Below, piece after piece: positions 13,551 to 25,930 of a stretch of 64,000 nucleotides of DNA. Under the pieces are notes generated by a model. The model ran no database searches. It had not been told where the DNA came from and worked only from the letters and a program-made list of their open reading frames with translations. The stretch covers positions 2,480,001 to 2,544,000 of the forward strand of contig CM082579.2 of NCBI GenBank assembly GCA_040954595.2, written 5' to 3'. The DNA comes from Balanoglossus misakiensis (taxonomy: Eukaryota > Hemichordata). Both the position numbers and the translations under genes were made by a program. Each line of letters begins with the position of its first letter. Positions within the stretch are counted from its first letter, which is position 1.

Positions 13551-16500
13551 CTAGGTCAATCTCAACGTCACGTTTGCATCATGTGCCCAGTCTGGTAGAG
13601 AGCCCAGCTGCAAAATCCACCATCCGTACGTGTTCATTGATATGTTGATTGTCAGGACACATATGATATTCATCACAATGCCGACCTTTATCTAGGCAAA
13701 GGCAAGAGACAAAACACACAATTAGTGTGTCTGATAAGTTATGTATAAACTAAGGTTCCCCAGATGTCTTCAACGGAGTGTTGAATTGCATAGTGATTTT
13801 CGCTATGGATGTTTTGTAATTGCCAGTGACGGAAAATAAAATCAGCTCGTTATTTTAAATTTGAACTTACCATATCGAACGTCGTAACAGACCCATGTGT
13901 TATTATCAATGCAATTAAAAACCTTCCAGATGGCAAACAGAATGCTAGAATAATCGACATGGAGAACGCTAGGAAATAGTAATGGGGATGAAGGTCCTGG
14001 TCTGACGCCTGGAATATATAGAAAATTGATGATAATTCTATTAATCGAACTGGATAGACAAATCGAAAAATAAGGACACACAACGATATAATCTAATATC
14101 ACAAATCAAAGCCATTTTGCGCTTAACATTTTACATTTCTACAATTTAAACAGCGAACAAATCATAAAAGAATGTAAATGAAGATAGAATACTCACCGTC
14201 CTTGTCAGTACTGGTATGAATACAGTCATAATCACCCCAGCACTCATAAATTCCGTGAGCACTATTCCACTTACAGTCACTACAGCCAGCACCACCCAGG
14301 GTTGTAAAGACCCGATGAATTCAAAGTTATCTCCAATCATATCAGCCAATCCAGTCACCTATAGATGTATAGAGAAGTGCACATAAAAATCATGAGTTCA
14401 CTGATTGGATTATCAGAAGCCAAATCAACATTGATTTTGGTGATTCACATGTTCTCTTCGACAAGTCTGCATGATCATATTCAGATCAGAAATTGAGATG
14501 TTCGCCTTACTTTAGCGGCCTCCATTGTCGCTAGAAGTCCACCCGCGTGCAAGAGCATTCCCCAGGGAATCGTTGATTCGACAGATTTCCACTCCAACAA
14601 GCCTGTGTACCGGGCCTTATCTTCAGTAAAGAAAAATGTAACAATTATTACCGGTGTATGGTAAGATAAACCAGGGGCAGGCTTTAGCAACTTAATATTA
14701 CTCTCTTTGTTTCATTGACTGTGGAACTGAAAATTCTCACCTTTGATGTTGAAAGATGGCTTTGCTTTTGGTAGAAGAAAACTCGCAAAGGCAACGGCCG
14801 CCGTAATGGTACTGGATGTCACATACCTATATACAGGGTGCAATGAAATACACGCATGCGTTAGGGTATCAACAGCCTGTGGAGGTAGATGATGCTGATA
14901 GCAGTTTACTGGCGAGATCATTAAACTATAAAAGTGTCATGTTCGCTTCTTGTACGGTGGCAAAACACTGTAAGGGTCGTTCAGATCACCTTGGTTCAGT
15001 CGAACTATCCCAAGCAGTCTGGTTGTGAATTCGTGTAGTTTGTATGAACGTTTCGATTGCTCTCGCCAAAGACAACAACTTACCCGGGTTTGAACCAGGT
15101 GGTCCAACCTGATATGAACTCTGGGTCCTCGAAAAACCAAATCAGAATCAGGACAAGAAACACGATGAGAATGGAGACCTCTGCCCATCTGAAATATAAC
15201 ACTGATTGTGAGGAAAACACGTTGACCGTTTTTTTTACATGGTGAAAGTACTGACTATTACACACGCGAGTGGTAGCCGTTTTTAACAGTAAACAAATCG
15301 AGCAGTAGAGTGGATAATTCTCCCTGTGTTGAGGAAATAGGTTTCAAATTGCCAATCTTATATTACACTTACATACACTTACTTTATCGGTCCCAGCTCT
15401 GCATATTCCTTGCGAAGAAATCGAACAATGCCAGGGTTATCTTCCTGTCCGCGGCCTTTGCAACACAGTTTACGAGGTGATCCTCGTTTCCAGCAACAAC
15501 AACAAATACTCTTTCTGAAATTTAAAGATGGTTGTCTTTTGGTGAACACAAACGATTTATTGCCAGTTTTTGTAACTGTTGACGTGCGTAGTAATTGTCT
15601 AGATGTAAGGATATGCCATATTGGTTTTACTTGTGTGAGTCTAACATAACCTGACCAATACCCCTGGAGTGGAAATTTTCAAAATGCAACCTACCGAAGA
15701 TCCAAATAGAAAAATGATAACCACGCCCATCCGAAGAGCAATGCAATGAATTGCGTTGGAAAAGCGAAGAGAATCCAGTTTGCAAATGATATTTTGCCTT
15801 CTGGGCCATACATGCTGAAAGAGAGATGTGGAGTAGACTGCAGTAGTGTCGTTTTGGCAATATTTATATATATTGAATATAATGATTTCCAATGCAAACG
15901 CGGTAAAAAAGTCTTCAACGACAAGTTCCCTTGAAACATTCATTCTTTGTTATGAAATCGATTTCCGGGGTTATATAGACGTCTGTCTGAATAGAATAGA
16001 CTGTAGGAATGTATGTAGGTGAGCTACTCACATTTCTAAATTAATGTTCATGATTATTTGAGTGACAGTTCCGACCAATGAACCAGCTCCCCCGATTATA
16101 CCAGAATACACAAGTCCAATGAAGAAACATTTCTCCATGTCATTATTGTACTTTTCTACCTCATTAACATAATCTTCCATCTCATCACTTCGTGTGCTGG
16201 CCTTCTTGTTAACATAATACACATTAACTCCTTTATCCCTGTAATGTAATTTTGATTCATCAGTAACATTCACACATTATATCATATGTGAAATATGTAT
16301 GCAAATGAGCTTCATATTGCTGTGGAGATTTGTGATTAACCCAAGTTTTCTTGTACAATCAAAGAAGATCAAACTTTATATTTAAAACTCTGGATCATTT
16401 ACCTTGTTTCACCCATCTTAAAATCGTCTAATTCCAACTCCACTTCTCCGTTAAAGATTCCATTACTTTTTTCTTCATCGCCCTTTTCACGTGTTTGCTC

Positions 16501-17488
16501 ATCATTAACAGGGCTGTAGCTATCTGGCTTCTTCAGTTCACTGACCAACGCCGAGACGATGGGAATCATCATGGATACAAGGACCAGGTTCAATATCCAC
16601 ATGGACAAGAAACCAGTCACATACATCAGAACAAGTAACAACCTGAAACGGAAAGTGCCAAACTTGTACGGTGGAACCGCATTTTAAGTGCATCGCCGGA
16701 AATGCATCGTAGTGCACGGGATGTCAAACACGTTTCAGTCACGAAAGCAAGAGAAAATGGTGGGGGTCCCTCTCACTCTCCCTCCCCTCTCTTCTCTTTG
16801 AAGTAACGGGTTATCGTGTTTTGCCCAACAACTTGATCGGGCGACTGGGGAACCATGGCTCACCGTTTCGGATGCGATCCTCCGAGAAGCAAAGCCCGCA
16901 AGGCTATCCTTCGGTGAAGGCCGTATCGTTCTACGGCCGTAACAATCATCATCAACGCAATGAAGAGAGTCATGAAATCGTCCATGTAAAATGCACACAC
17001 TTCTGTCATGGGTAAAATCCCCAACACAGGATACAGGAACAAGGGTAGCAGCCCCGTCACTTGCAACGGAATGGCTTGCGTGATCCACAGGACAATGAGT
17101 GTCGCTAAGGCGTAGCCACATTTCTGTTCCTGTAGGTTTGTAATCAAAAACAAAAACACAGGCGTAAATTTAGATGAAATAATACTTGTCGTCATTGAAG
17201 TGACCCTTGTCCGTGACGATTTCTTATAATAATTATAAGTCTATTGCATTATCTGTAGTGGACGCCTTTTCAGATAGATGCGTTTATTATAGCATTCATA
17301 TCCGTGCATATAGCATTCATCAGTATAGCAGTATCTTACGGTGTAGAAAGGAGAACACCAAAAATGAAATATACCTGTGAATCGTATCCTAACAGCAGCA
17401 TAAGACACATCAACGACGGCAATAGCAAGAGTATCACGATATTCCGCTTAAAGTACACGTATTTCAAAACATCCTTGGCGGTCGACAT
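13551..17488 (-). CDS. SLC13-family transporter, copy B
   Basis: Minus-strand exons: 17375-17488, 16864-17129, 16403-16642, 16032-16238, 15695-15814, 15383-15514, 15084-15188, 14741-14826, 14511-14620, 14197-14358, 13871-14008, 13551-13691. They join in frame to 606 aa. Seven exons have exactly the same length as in copy A (114, 266, 120, 132, 105, 86, 162 and also 138), which shows a tandem duplication. Copy B has a longer hydrophilic loop, encoded by 16403-16642 and 16032-16238, where copy A uses three shorter exons. The SNT-type motif reads LNL, the second motif reads SAG, and the C-terminal ATPPNA-type motif reads GRFLIA. The exon at 14511-14620 lacks the first codon found in copy A because its splice acceptor has moved by three bases. 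It has intact splice sites and no stop, so it looks functional. The substrate cannot be inferred. Confidence 0.88.
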
Positions 17489-20009
17489 GTTGACGTGTTA
17501 ACCTGGGAGTCGGTTTGCTGAAATAAACGTGTGACACCTCTGGTGGCCACATTCAGTCGAGGCAATCCAGGGGGAGTGGCACTGGGGCAGTGAAGGTGAT
17601 AGAATTACATCGTATTGACAAATTGTCTGAGATCGATGTCTTATCGCACTACATTCCGAGACATTAAAAGGGTTGCGACGCAGCAATGCCGCATTTTGGA
17701 AAACAATTTGACGTGATATGTCGAAGTTTGTTTAGACTCGCTTTTTAAGCCGCACTGTGGTCGTGACATGTATAGGGGAGGCACGGGAAAATTAAAGATT
17801 GTGCGATTACATCCCCTCTATGTCATAGACAAGTCAACCAGTTTCGACATCTTGTCGTAAACTGCAGATTAAGCAGAATGTAACGTCAGTGGCATGGGTG
17901 AATTTAGCAGGCTGACACTTTTGCTTACCTGCAGCAGCTTCAATGCACCAGATGTGAACTAAATTTGCTTCCTGTGACTAAACACTATCTTTAGTATGCA
18001 AATTAGAAAGTAATGGAATATTTAGGCCTAAAGTTGTCTTTCTACACGGCAATCATATTCACTGAGTCCAATATGCATGGCTGTTCTGAGAATATCTGAC
18101 ATATCGATCACTAATTAGCACCAATCATGTAAATATCACACGCACTAGAAACTAATAGTTTCTTGCTATTTAAAAACATCACGTGACTTCCATCCTTCCA
18201 TAATTGCGGAGCAGCGTATGGAGTATAATCACTTGCAAAATTAAATTTGAAGTAAACAATAGACCCTAGAGGTCTATGAGTAAACACTATATTTTAGTTT
18301 TCGTTACAGAGCCCCTTTCCAAGCGTCGGTGTACGTGCTCGAATTACTTGACACAGGGGGCGCTCTCTCAGAAAGCGTACTTCGTTCTATGCACGTGAAG
18401 TACCCAAAAAGTACACCTTTTTCGACTGCGTGGAAGTACCTGCTATACAACTACATAAACACTATTGCGTGTACTGTGGTTGAGCAGTGGTTGGTCAAAG
18501 CAGAGCTGAGATCTCCTTGTATGCTCACTATTTATACATTGCGCATTGTGTGGAACTGGGCCTGCGGGCAAAGAGTTGTGAAAGCTTTGGCAAGAAAACT
18601 GAAACGTGGATTTCCCCGGGCGTTAGCGCTCAAAACAATGCGTCTATTAGATGTAAACATCGAAACTTGTAATGGAAGCGTCCGAAGTACTCAGAGCTTT
18701 GCGCAGTGTCGTCTTTTTGAAAGTCGAAGATGCGAAACGCCCCCAATAGTTTCTATAAACGCCAGTAGTATTCGACGTATGCGTTTCCTTGTCGGCGGCA
18801 AGTCAAAAGTTGAACAGCCCAGCTTTTGACTCGACCTCACTACGGCAAAAATAGCCTGACTTTTTATTGAGTCTGCGATGTCTTGTGCAGCACAAAAGCG
18901 TCATCGGGACTGGCAAAAGCACACGCCCTAACTCAGTGCATGCATTCATCGTACGACACCCGTATGGTCACAGCCAGCAAGGACTCCCAATCAAGGTAAT
19001 GGTACGTCGGTGACATAAACAGGTAAGCTATTACATTCTAAAACATGTTTTTGCTACTGTATGTGACGTCAGACTGAAGTTGGTAGAAATGTCTGCATAA
19101 GGCAGTCAGTGACCCTGCTTGACATTTGTGAACTCAAAATACCATGGTGGGATGACCTAAATTGAACTTGAACTTCGCGTCATGCTCTTATAGTTGAGTT
19201 ACCGGTGATTTGCGGCGTGTATCAAAAGCCCCTCGTCAGCATTTACTTCAATATTACTGGGACTGAAAGAGTGGAAGTTCCAAATAAGAACAGAATAACG
19301 ATCCAAACGTACGTGGCACCAGAGCCTTCAAGATTTAGTGTGGTCGAAAGCACCTTTTACTTTAACGCGCGTTATTCAAATATGGGCCATTTTGGAGAAT
19401 GAGGAAGGACACTGACGATTGTTTGGAACAATGAAACCCATGGGTGTGGGACCAGGCAGGGTTCGGTGACGTGTCACAGTGTTAGCTGCAATGGAAACCT
19501 CCAGTGGTGCTCAGTCGGTAAAATGGTTAACTGCGCACCTCTGTTTTGACCCCGGGTAAGGAACCCTTTTCAGGATGAGTAATCAAAAGTATGCATGAAA
19601 AATAGAATCGCTCTATGGCATGGATGTGGCCTAAGTAGAAACAAATACAGCAAAAATCGACTTTACCATGACTCCCATAAATATTATACCAAGAAGAACT
19701 AGTGCTTATATAGGACTCAGCCTATTTGCATCTCTACTTTATTCAACGAGTTCAACGCAGTGTAGTCGTTTTCTTAGAAAACGAAGCATTTCAATTCAAA
19801 ACATTTCACTTCCATTTTAATACAAAGTAGGTCGTCATAGAATATCGACGATGTGAAAATCAACAGTGGTCTCCATCCTGAATTCGCTCGAATACGTTAT
19901 CGATTGTTTTAACGACTGTGTGCTCACCAATCTTATTTCAGGCTTCTGTTTACCAGCAACTGCGTTGATCTCCACACCATATGGGCAACTCGACGTCGAT
20001 CGGGCAACA
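17489..20009. other. Intergenic region between divergent SLC13 copy B and P4HA3
   Basis: The upstream regions of two divergent genes meet here. An open frame at 18329-18829 has no ATG start and no recognisable similarity. A stretch at about 19503-19560 weakly recalls tRNA promoter boxes. Nothing else is supportable. Confidence 0.5.
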
Positions 20010-23000
20010 ATGTCGTTCTTCCGTGTTCAGCTGGGCGTCATTCTCCTCTTCCATCTGTCTTCTCAGCCGGCCCAAAGCGAGGAAATATTTCGTTCCATCG
20101 CAAGACTGCGAATCTTGGTTTCCGTAGAACGAGAGCTCATCCAGGCACTGCAGCAATACATTAATGTGTCCAGGGATCTCTTTAGAACAGGGTAAGGTGG
20201 AAATTGCTATTTCTCTCACGAGTGTTAAAATATTTCGTTTTCTGTACGTATTTTTTTTCCAATGTCACTCTTAATTATCACATTTGCCTTTGCGATGTAC
20301 CATGGTATCCAAATGCTGTTTTTGGCCGTGCATAACAACTTGTTGCTCCTTATTTTGCAGAGAGGCACCAATGCACTATCCGCTCATCAAGGGAGAAATC
20401 ATTAACTTATATCAAAGGTAGGATCGTGGTAGGTGGTCAACACAAAGTAGTCATGCGAAGAATTTTTGTACCAGCAAACCAGAATGTGCGTGTACATTAA
20501 ATTGAGCGATGTCAAACACCCAGGAGCACATATCATATGTTCTGTTGACATTATTCGGATCATAATATACCATCCTGTTGCTTACATATAAGTGTCATAT
20601 TGCTTGAACTCCATGTTTATATACGGGTTGTGTGCCTGAATTGATCCGAGAACGGATATGTTAGATATCAACCGGGATGGGGAATCTATCCGTGACCCAA
20701 CATTGCCATCAGACACGGATCCGTCATCCGCGCTTTTCTTTCTTCCAGACGTTTGGAAGACGTGCGGAAGATCAGCGACGCCGCCGTTGCCAACGTCGAC
20801 GTTCATGTGACCCATCCGGTCCAAGCATTCCAACTTCTGAAGCGGTACATGAAGCTTTGGAATTATGTGCGGAACGGCGTCGACAAAGATGTTGGAAAGG
20901 GTAAGATGGGTTTTCAGACAGACTCTTGATTTTTCTTTGACGTTTTACCAATTATAAGCTTGATAATCCCTGATCACTTGAATGTATGGCTATATTTCAG
21001 ACATTTTAGAAACTTTGGAGCGGAACCATCACGTTTTGCCAAACGACACAGATTTCATCGGAGCATGCCGTGCCATCACAAGACTCCAATCGACCTACAA
21101 AATCTCCGTCAGGGACATGGCGGACGGAAGGCTACCGGGAGAGAAACACGGAGCAGTAAGTACGATATTGGTACATGTAATATGTCGGTCTATATATAGG
21201 ATTTCATTAGGCATCCATTCCAAGGACTCACTATCGCTAGATTGTGGGTTCAAGACCTTTTGGGTGGTGCGTGGTTTCAGTTTTCCGTCTGCTTTATACT
21301 CCTAAAACGTTAAAAAAGCAAATACTGTAGCAACATAAAACATAAAAACCTGTGTTTGACATTTATGCTAGTTGTTAATTCTCAGCATCTTTCTGCATTC
21401 TCCCGCTCAGTGCAATGGCCTCACCGTGGACGACTGCTTCTTCATCGGACAAGAAGCTTTCAGCGCAAAAGACGATCACTACTGTTTGTCGTGGATGGAG
21501 GAGGCACTGAGAAGGTACAGAGAAGGCTATCCCGTCATGCCTTGGGAAGACGCGAAGGAGAGCACCATCGTAGAATTTCTGGCGTTCTGCTATTCTCGGG
21601 CGGGGCTTTATCACAAGGCGGTCAGGTTTACAGATGAACTCCTTACTCTTGGTGAGTTGAGTCTATCGCCTTGAATTTTCATGAAGGAAAGGACGGAGCA
21701 TGGTTCTCGTAAAATAGTCTTTCTTCCCATAAACCGTGTCTTCATAACTTGCTGGTGTTTTTTTGCTGGTTCCATAGATCCTGAAAATATCCACGGATTG
21801 CAAAATAAACCCATCTTCGCCGAAGAACTGCTGAAAACCCAGCGTAGTGCGCAAGAAGAGCCGCTGTATCCGGCGGTAGAAGAAAATCACTACCACAAAT
21901 GCTGCAGAGGAGAGGCCCCTCAGGTCGGTTCAATATCTACACTTCATTACCAAGTACATCGATCATCGACATCAGTTAATAGAACTACGAAGACATACAT
22001 TATACCGAATATTCTTTAACTAATTAGACTAGTGATTTTATTATTGTAACGTTCTTTTGCAGACTCACGTCGTTCAGCCTCCAGAACTGGTATGTCGCTA
22101 TTTAAGTGGTCATCCGCTGATCCGATTTCAAGGAATTGGCGAAGAGGTTTTGAATACTAATCCTAGAATTGTCATGTTTCGAGGACTTCTGAACGACCAA
22201 GAAGCGGAGATAATGAAGCGGTTGGCCCTTCCTCATGTGAGTCCACAAGTATTTGGAAGTTTGCCTCAAATATTGCAAGGACAAAACATGTTTATAAATT
22301 CAACCGTACAAGACTTGTTGGATCGCAAACGTTCTTAGATGGTCCTCGCATTAAAATGAATGCAGTGATTTCGCGCGAATATCGAAACATGCAATACTGT
22401 GAAATCCGTGTTAAGTATCACACATGTACATTTTTTTAATTTCACAGCTTACGACTTCAAGAACCGCCGCTACATCACAAAATGATACTTTGGGAAAGGT
22501 ATACGAAGAAAGAGTTAGCAACACGTAAGTTTGCCCTTGATTGAAATATGGTTCATGTTGTAAACTATTCTTGCAAATAGATAATTATCACTCTCCCCGT
22601 CTTCAACCAGGGCTTGGCTGAGTGATGAAGAGTATCCAGATACCATCATTCCTAAAATCACTGAGCGACTGGAAATGGTCACCGGTCTTAGTACAGACGC
22701 TGCCGAGCCATACCAGGTATAAATACACAACATGTTACACCCGTTAAGATTGCTCGGACACAATTTAGCTATCGTCAGGCATTTTTGTCTGTTAGCCTTT
22801 TGCTAATGATGCTTTTTTCTGTCGTTGACTCTTTAATATATCTTATACAGGTGCTTAACTATGGGATTGGAGGGCACTATGTTCCTCATCTCGATGCCGA
22901 TTCAAACAGCGTCATGCAGGCAGTTCAAGAACGCATAGCTACTCTTCTCATATACGTAAGTAAGCTTGTACAGACTTACTGGACTGATGCAAGATAATAT

Positions 23001-23588
23001 GCTTCAAAGAGCGTGGTTTGTCAGCTATTTGCTTCAATAAAACGATTGTTTGTTCTTTGTTTTATTCGGTAGCTGAGTGATGTTGAGTATGGTGGGGGCA
23101 CAGTATTTGTGAAGCATGGCGTCAGAGCTAGTCCCACGAAGGTAATTAAAATCTTCTACGATATCCAAATTTGTTGTGTTAATTGTCCAGGAGAACAGAA
23201 TAGATATGTACCACGTACTGCCAATGAAACCTCATCTTCTATCTCGCACTATTGTTTGATTGCAGGGAGATGCTACTTTTTGGTACAACATGCACAGATC
23301 CGGAGAAGTCGATTTCAGCACAGAACATGGCGGGTGTCCTGTTTTACTTGGAGAAAAATGGAGTAAGTATAGTTGGTTGTATATACGACCTGCTACTTTA
23401 GGCTTTGGTTTGCTAAGAGGATTATTAATGAACACACTTTGCATGCACATTTATCATACACAAGTGCACCGTGTAATAGATTGATCTAACACGCAACTTT
23501 TTGTATCCACATTTCAGTTATCAACAAATGGTTCAACTACTATGGGCAGATGTTTCACAGGAAATGTGGACTTTCGCCTGAAGAATGA
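20010..23588 (+). CDS. P4HA3: Collagen prolyl 4-hydroxylase alpha subunit, type III-like
   Basis: Exons: 20010-20191, 20361-20417, 20749-20900, 21001-21155, 21411-21651, 21778-21923, 22063-22236, 22448-22524, 22611-22716, 22851-22955, 23073-23141, 23266-23362, 23518-23588. They join in frame to 543 aa (human P4HA3 is 544). The enzyme makes 4-hydroxyproline in collagen in the ER lumen using Fe(II), 2-oxoglutarate and O2, and pairs with protein disulfide isomerase. An N-terminal signal peptide spans about residues 1-23. The N-terminal dimerisation region is followed by a peptide-binding segment (LTVDDC, AKDDHY, MEEAL). The catalytic domain has iron ligands H443, D445 (PHLD) and H509 (TEHGGCPVL), and 2-oxoglutarate lysine K519 (GEKW). 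There is no KDEL tail, as expected for the alpha chain. The C terminus (CGLSPEE) resembles that of human P4HA3, and the neighbours support the P4HA3 identity over P4HA1/2. Confidence 0.95.
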
Positions 23589-23761
23589 CACATTCAACAA
23601 GCGGACCTAAAAGAAACCAAGTGATGAATTTAATATTTAGATAAAAATATTTCTTTGCTGTTTTCTTTAGTCAGTGCAATCAAAGATTTAATTGCTAAGC
23701 AATTTCTGTTATTTACAAGGTGTTGCTGGATAGTGGTAGATGTGATTGAGAAAGGTGACCA

Positions 23762-23767
23762 AATAAA
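23762..23767 (+). other. Candidate poly(A) signal of P4HA3
   Basis: An AATAAA hexamer lies 174 bases after the stop codon. It is assigned by position and motif only. Confidence 0.45.
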
Positions 23768-24705
23768 AATTGGCGCCAGTCTGCAAAGATGACAGCAAAT
23801 TCATGTAGCACTATTTCCTAGGTTCAAAACCCATTGACTCCATAGGAGCTCAGACTAAAAGTCATTTTCTGTCTTATTTTTTCATTATTATTTATGACAA
23901 ATATGTGATTATGTATTACATTTAGGATGTCAGGAAGTTACCCATTTGCTTCAAATTATTGTCGTTAGAGTAATCAAGATTATTACAGCATGATGTTAAT
24001 GACATCATCCTTTCTTAGCTTGACACACTTCTAGTTCCAGATATGATGTGCTGACTATGGTCTGCACAGAATCACTTGGAACAGCTCATTGACAAACTTG
24101 AATGTAATAATGTATTGAAATATATTTGTGCAACTCGTGCAAAAGTAAGTCTTTTAAAGGCTTAACAAATATTTTATCTAAAGCATACAAAGTCAACAAA
24201 TACTTGTCTGTCCAAGACAAGACATAATTATAATACTGAAGAACATTTATAATTGTCATGTTCTGGTGGATTAAAGGTTGATTTCTGAAGGAAGAGGTTG
24301 CATTTGTGGAGGTATACATGTATATGCGACACACCAAAAGTGTCAAATCTATACATCTTCTCGTTTTCATGGAAGAATCATATCAAGTCTTTACCATGGT
24401 TACTGATTGACATTATCAAAGCAGCACCTCATTGGGCTGTAATTTTGAGTACTGGCATACAGTACTGGATGGAATACACTGTTCAGACAGACAGCATGAT
24501 GTTTAAATTATAGTTTAAAATGTTTGCACATTCGTGCATCTATTCATATAATAAAACTAAATATCTGACGTCACTTACAAAAATGAAAATGCTAAAATGA
24601 CTTTTTTTGCAGTTTTTCTTACTAAACAATCCTTCTTATGTTTGACCTTACAATGAGAAATAAATACACGTATAAAATCGCTATCCAATCTTATGAGGTA
24701 CAGTG

Positions 24706-25062
24706 AAATGGGTTTTAGTCACGGTCATAAAGCAGTTTGGAGAGTATACCATGCAATCAGATTTTGAATCTATTGGTGCTTTGAGTCAGAACAGTGAAAT
24801 ACCATTAAGTGGTGGACCCACATTGCACTTTTGTGAATTCTAAATGAATTACATGGAGAAAATTAATTTGGGAAAATTAACTTGTAAAAAAATATAATGG
24901 AATGGGTTTTAGTCATAATGCAGTTTGGAGGGTATGTTCGTGTTACTTCATTTGCCGTGTAATCTTGCACCTACTGTTACTCTGAGTCAGAACAGTGAAA
25001 TGCCATTAAATGGTCGATCACATTGCACTTGAGGAAAATTAATTATGGAAATTAACCTGTGT
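24706..25062. repeat. Imperfect direct duplication, two units of about 160-190 bp
   Basis: Unit 1 (about 24706-24890) and unit 2 (about 24902-25062) share the same ordered blocks. These are AATGGGTTTTAGTCA, GCAGTTTGGAG, a block starting GAGTCAGAACAGTGAAAT followed by CCATTAA, CATTGCACTT, and GAAAATTAATT. The spacing diverges between blocks, so the duplication is not recent. Confidence 0.75.
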
Positions 25063-25930
25063 TTGTTAAGATAATGGTAAACGCTTCACTCAAAAACGTT
25101 CAGACCCACACACTAACTGTGGGTTGCATTTGACATATAATTACAGTCATGCTTGACACATGAAGTGTTTAACTGAATTAAAAGAGAAACTTTCTCATTC
25201 TTGATTCGCACAGTGGCATGCAGATCATTGCCAGGTGATTTGACAAGTGGTGGGCGTGTCCAAATACTGTTTGAGGAATTGTGTGTAGGGATTCTGTTGA
25301 GCTGCTGTCAAAAAAACTGACATCGTCACCACAGAAGATGGAATCGATCTCCCACTACGGAACGAGTCCTTCATGCAGTTAGTATCATGGCTAGCATGCT
25401 GGCATGGGCCTGCAACAGAAAAACATGCAGTTCATGGTTAGTGTGAGATGAAAACTCTAGAGTCTTGATTACAATACACATGTATGTGTGTACGTACGAA
25501 GACAGAGACCAGACCTTGCATTTCAGTCTCATCAATTGTGGTGCTGTATCAAGAAATGTGATAAAACCTCAGACCTGATTTTCTGATACCATCACATTGG
25601 ACAGACAGGAGCCATGAGACATATTTGTCTAGACAGACAGATAATCTCAAAATATAAGATGTTCCCCATCAAGCTTCATCAAAAATATTTTGGAATCTGT
25701 TTTGAGTTATCTGTAATACTTAAGGCTGTCTAAGCTCTTCAAATCCCATGTATTATTTCAGATTTCAAAACAATGCGAGGTAAAATTGTAAAATGTATTT
25801 AAAAAAACTTCTAGAAACTTTTAAGTATCAAATAACCTACTTATTTCCAAAAGAAGTATTAAACTCTTCTTAACATTAAGATACCCTGTTAGTTATTGTG
25901 CTCAGCTAACAATTTCACTGATCATTTCGA

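Larger units (their letters stand above)
23589..25930. other. Convergent 3' region between P4HA3 and PPME1
   Basis: AT-rich sequence holding the 3' UTRs of the two convergent genes. There is no coding signal. It contains the imperfect direct duplication described at 24706-25062. Confidence 0.6.

Noticed and set aside
7630-17488. SLC13 copies as pseudogenes
   Set aside because: All exons keep frame, splice sites and start/stop codons, so the motif changes look like divergence rather than decay.
18329-18829. 166-codon open frame on the plus strand
   Set aside because: It starts at GTG rather than ATG, has no recognisable domain, no splice context and no clear homologue. It is probably a chance frame.
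19503-19560. tRNA or tRNA-derived SINE
   Set aside because: GCTCAGTCGGT and TTTTGACCCC only partly match A and B boxes. I could not form a cloverleaf, so it stays unsupported.
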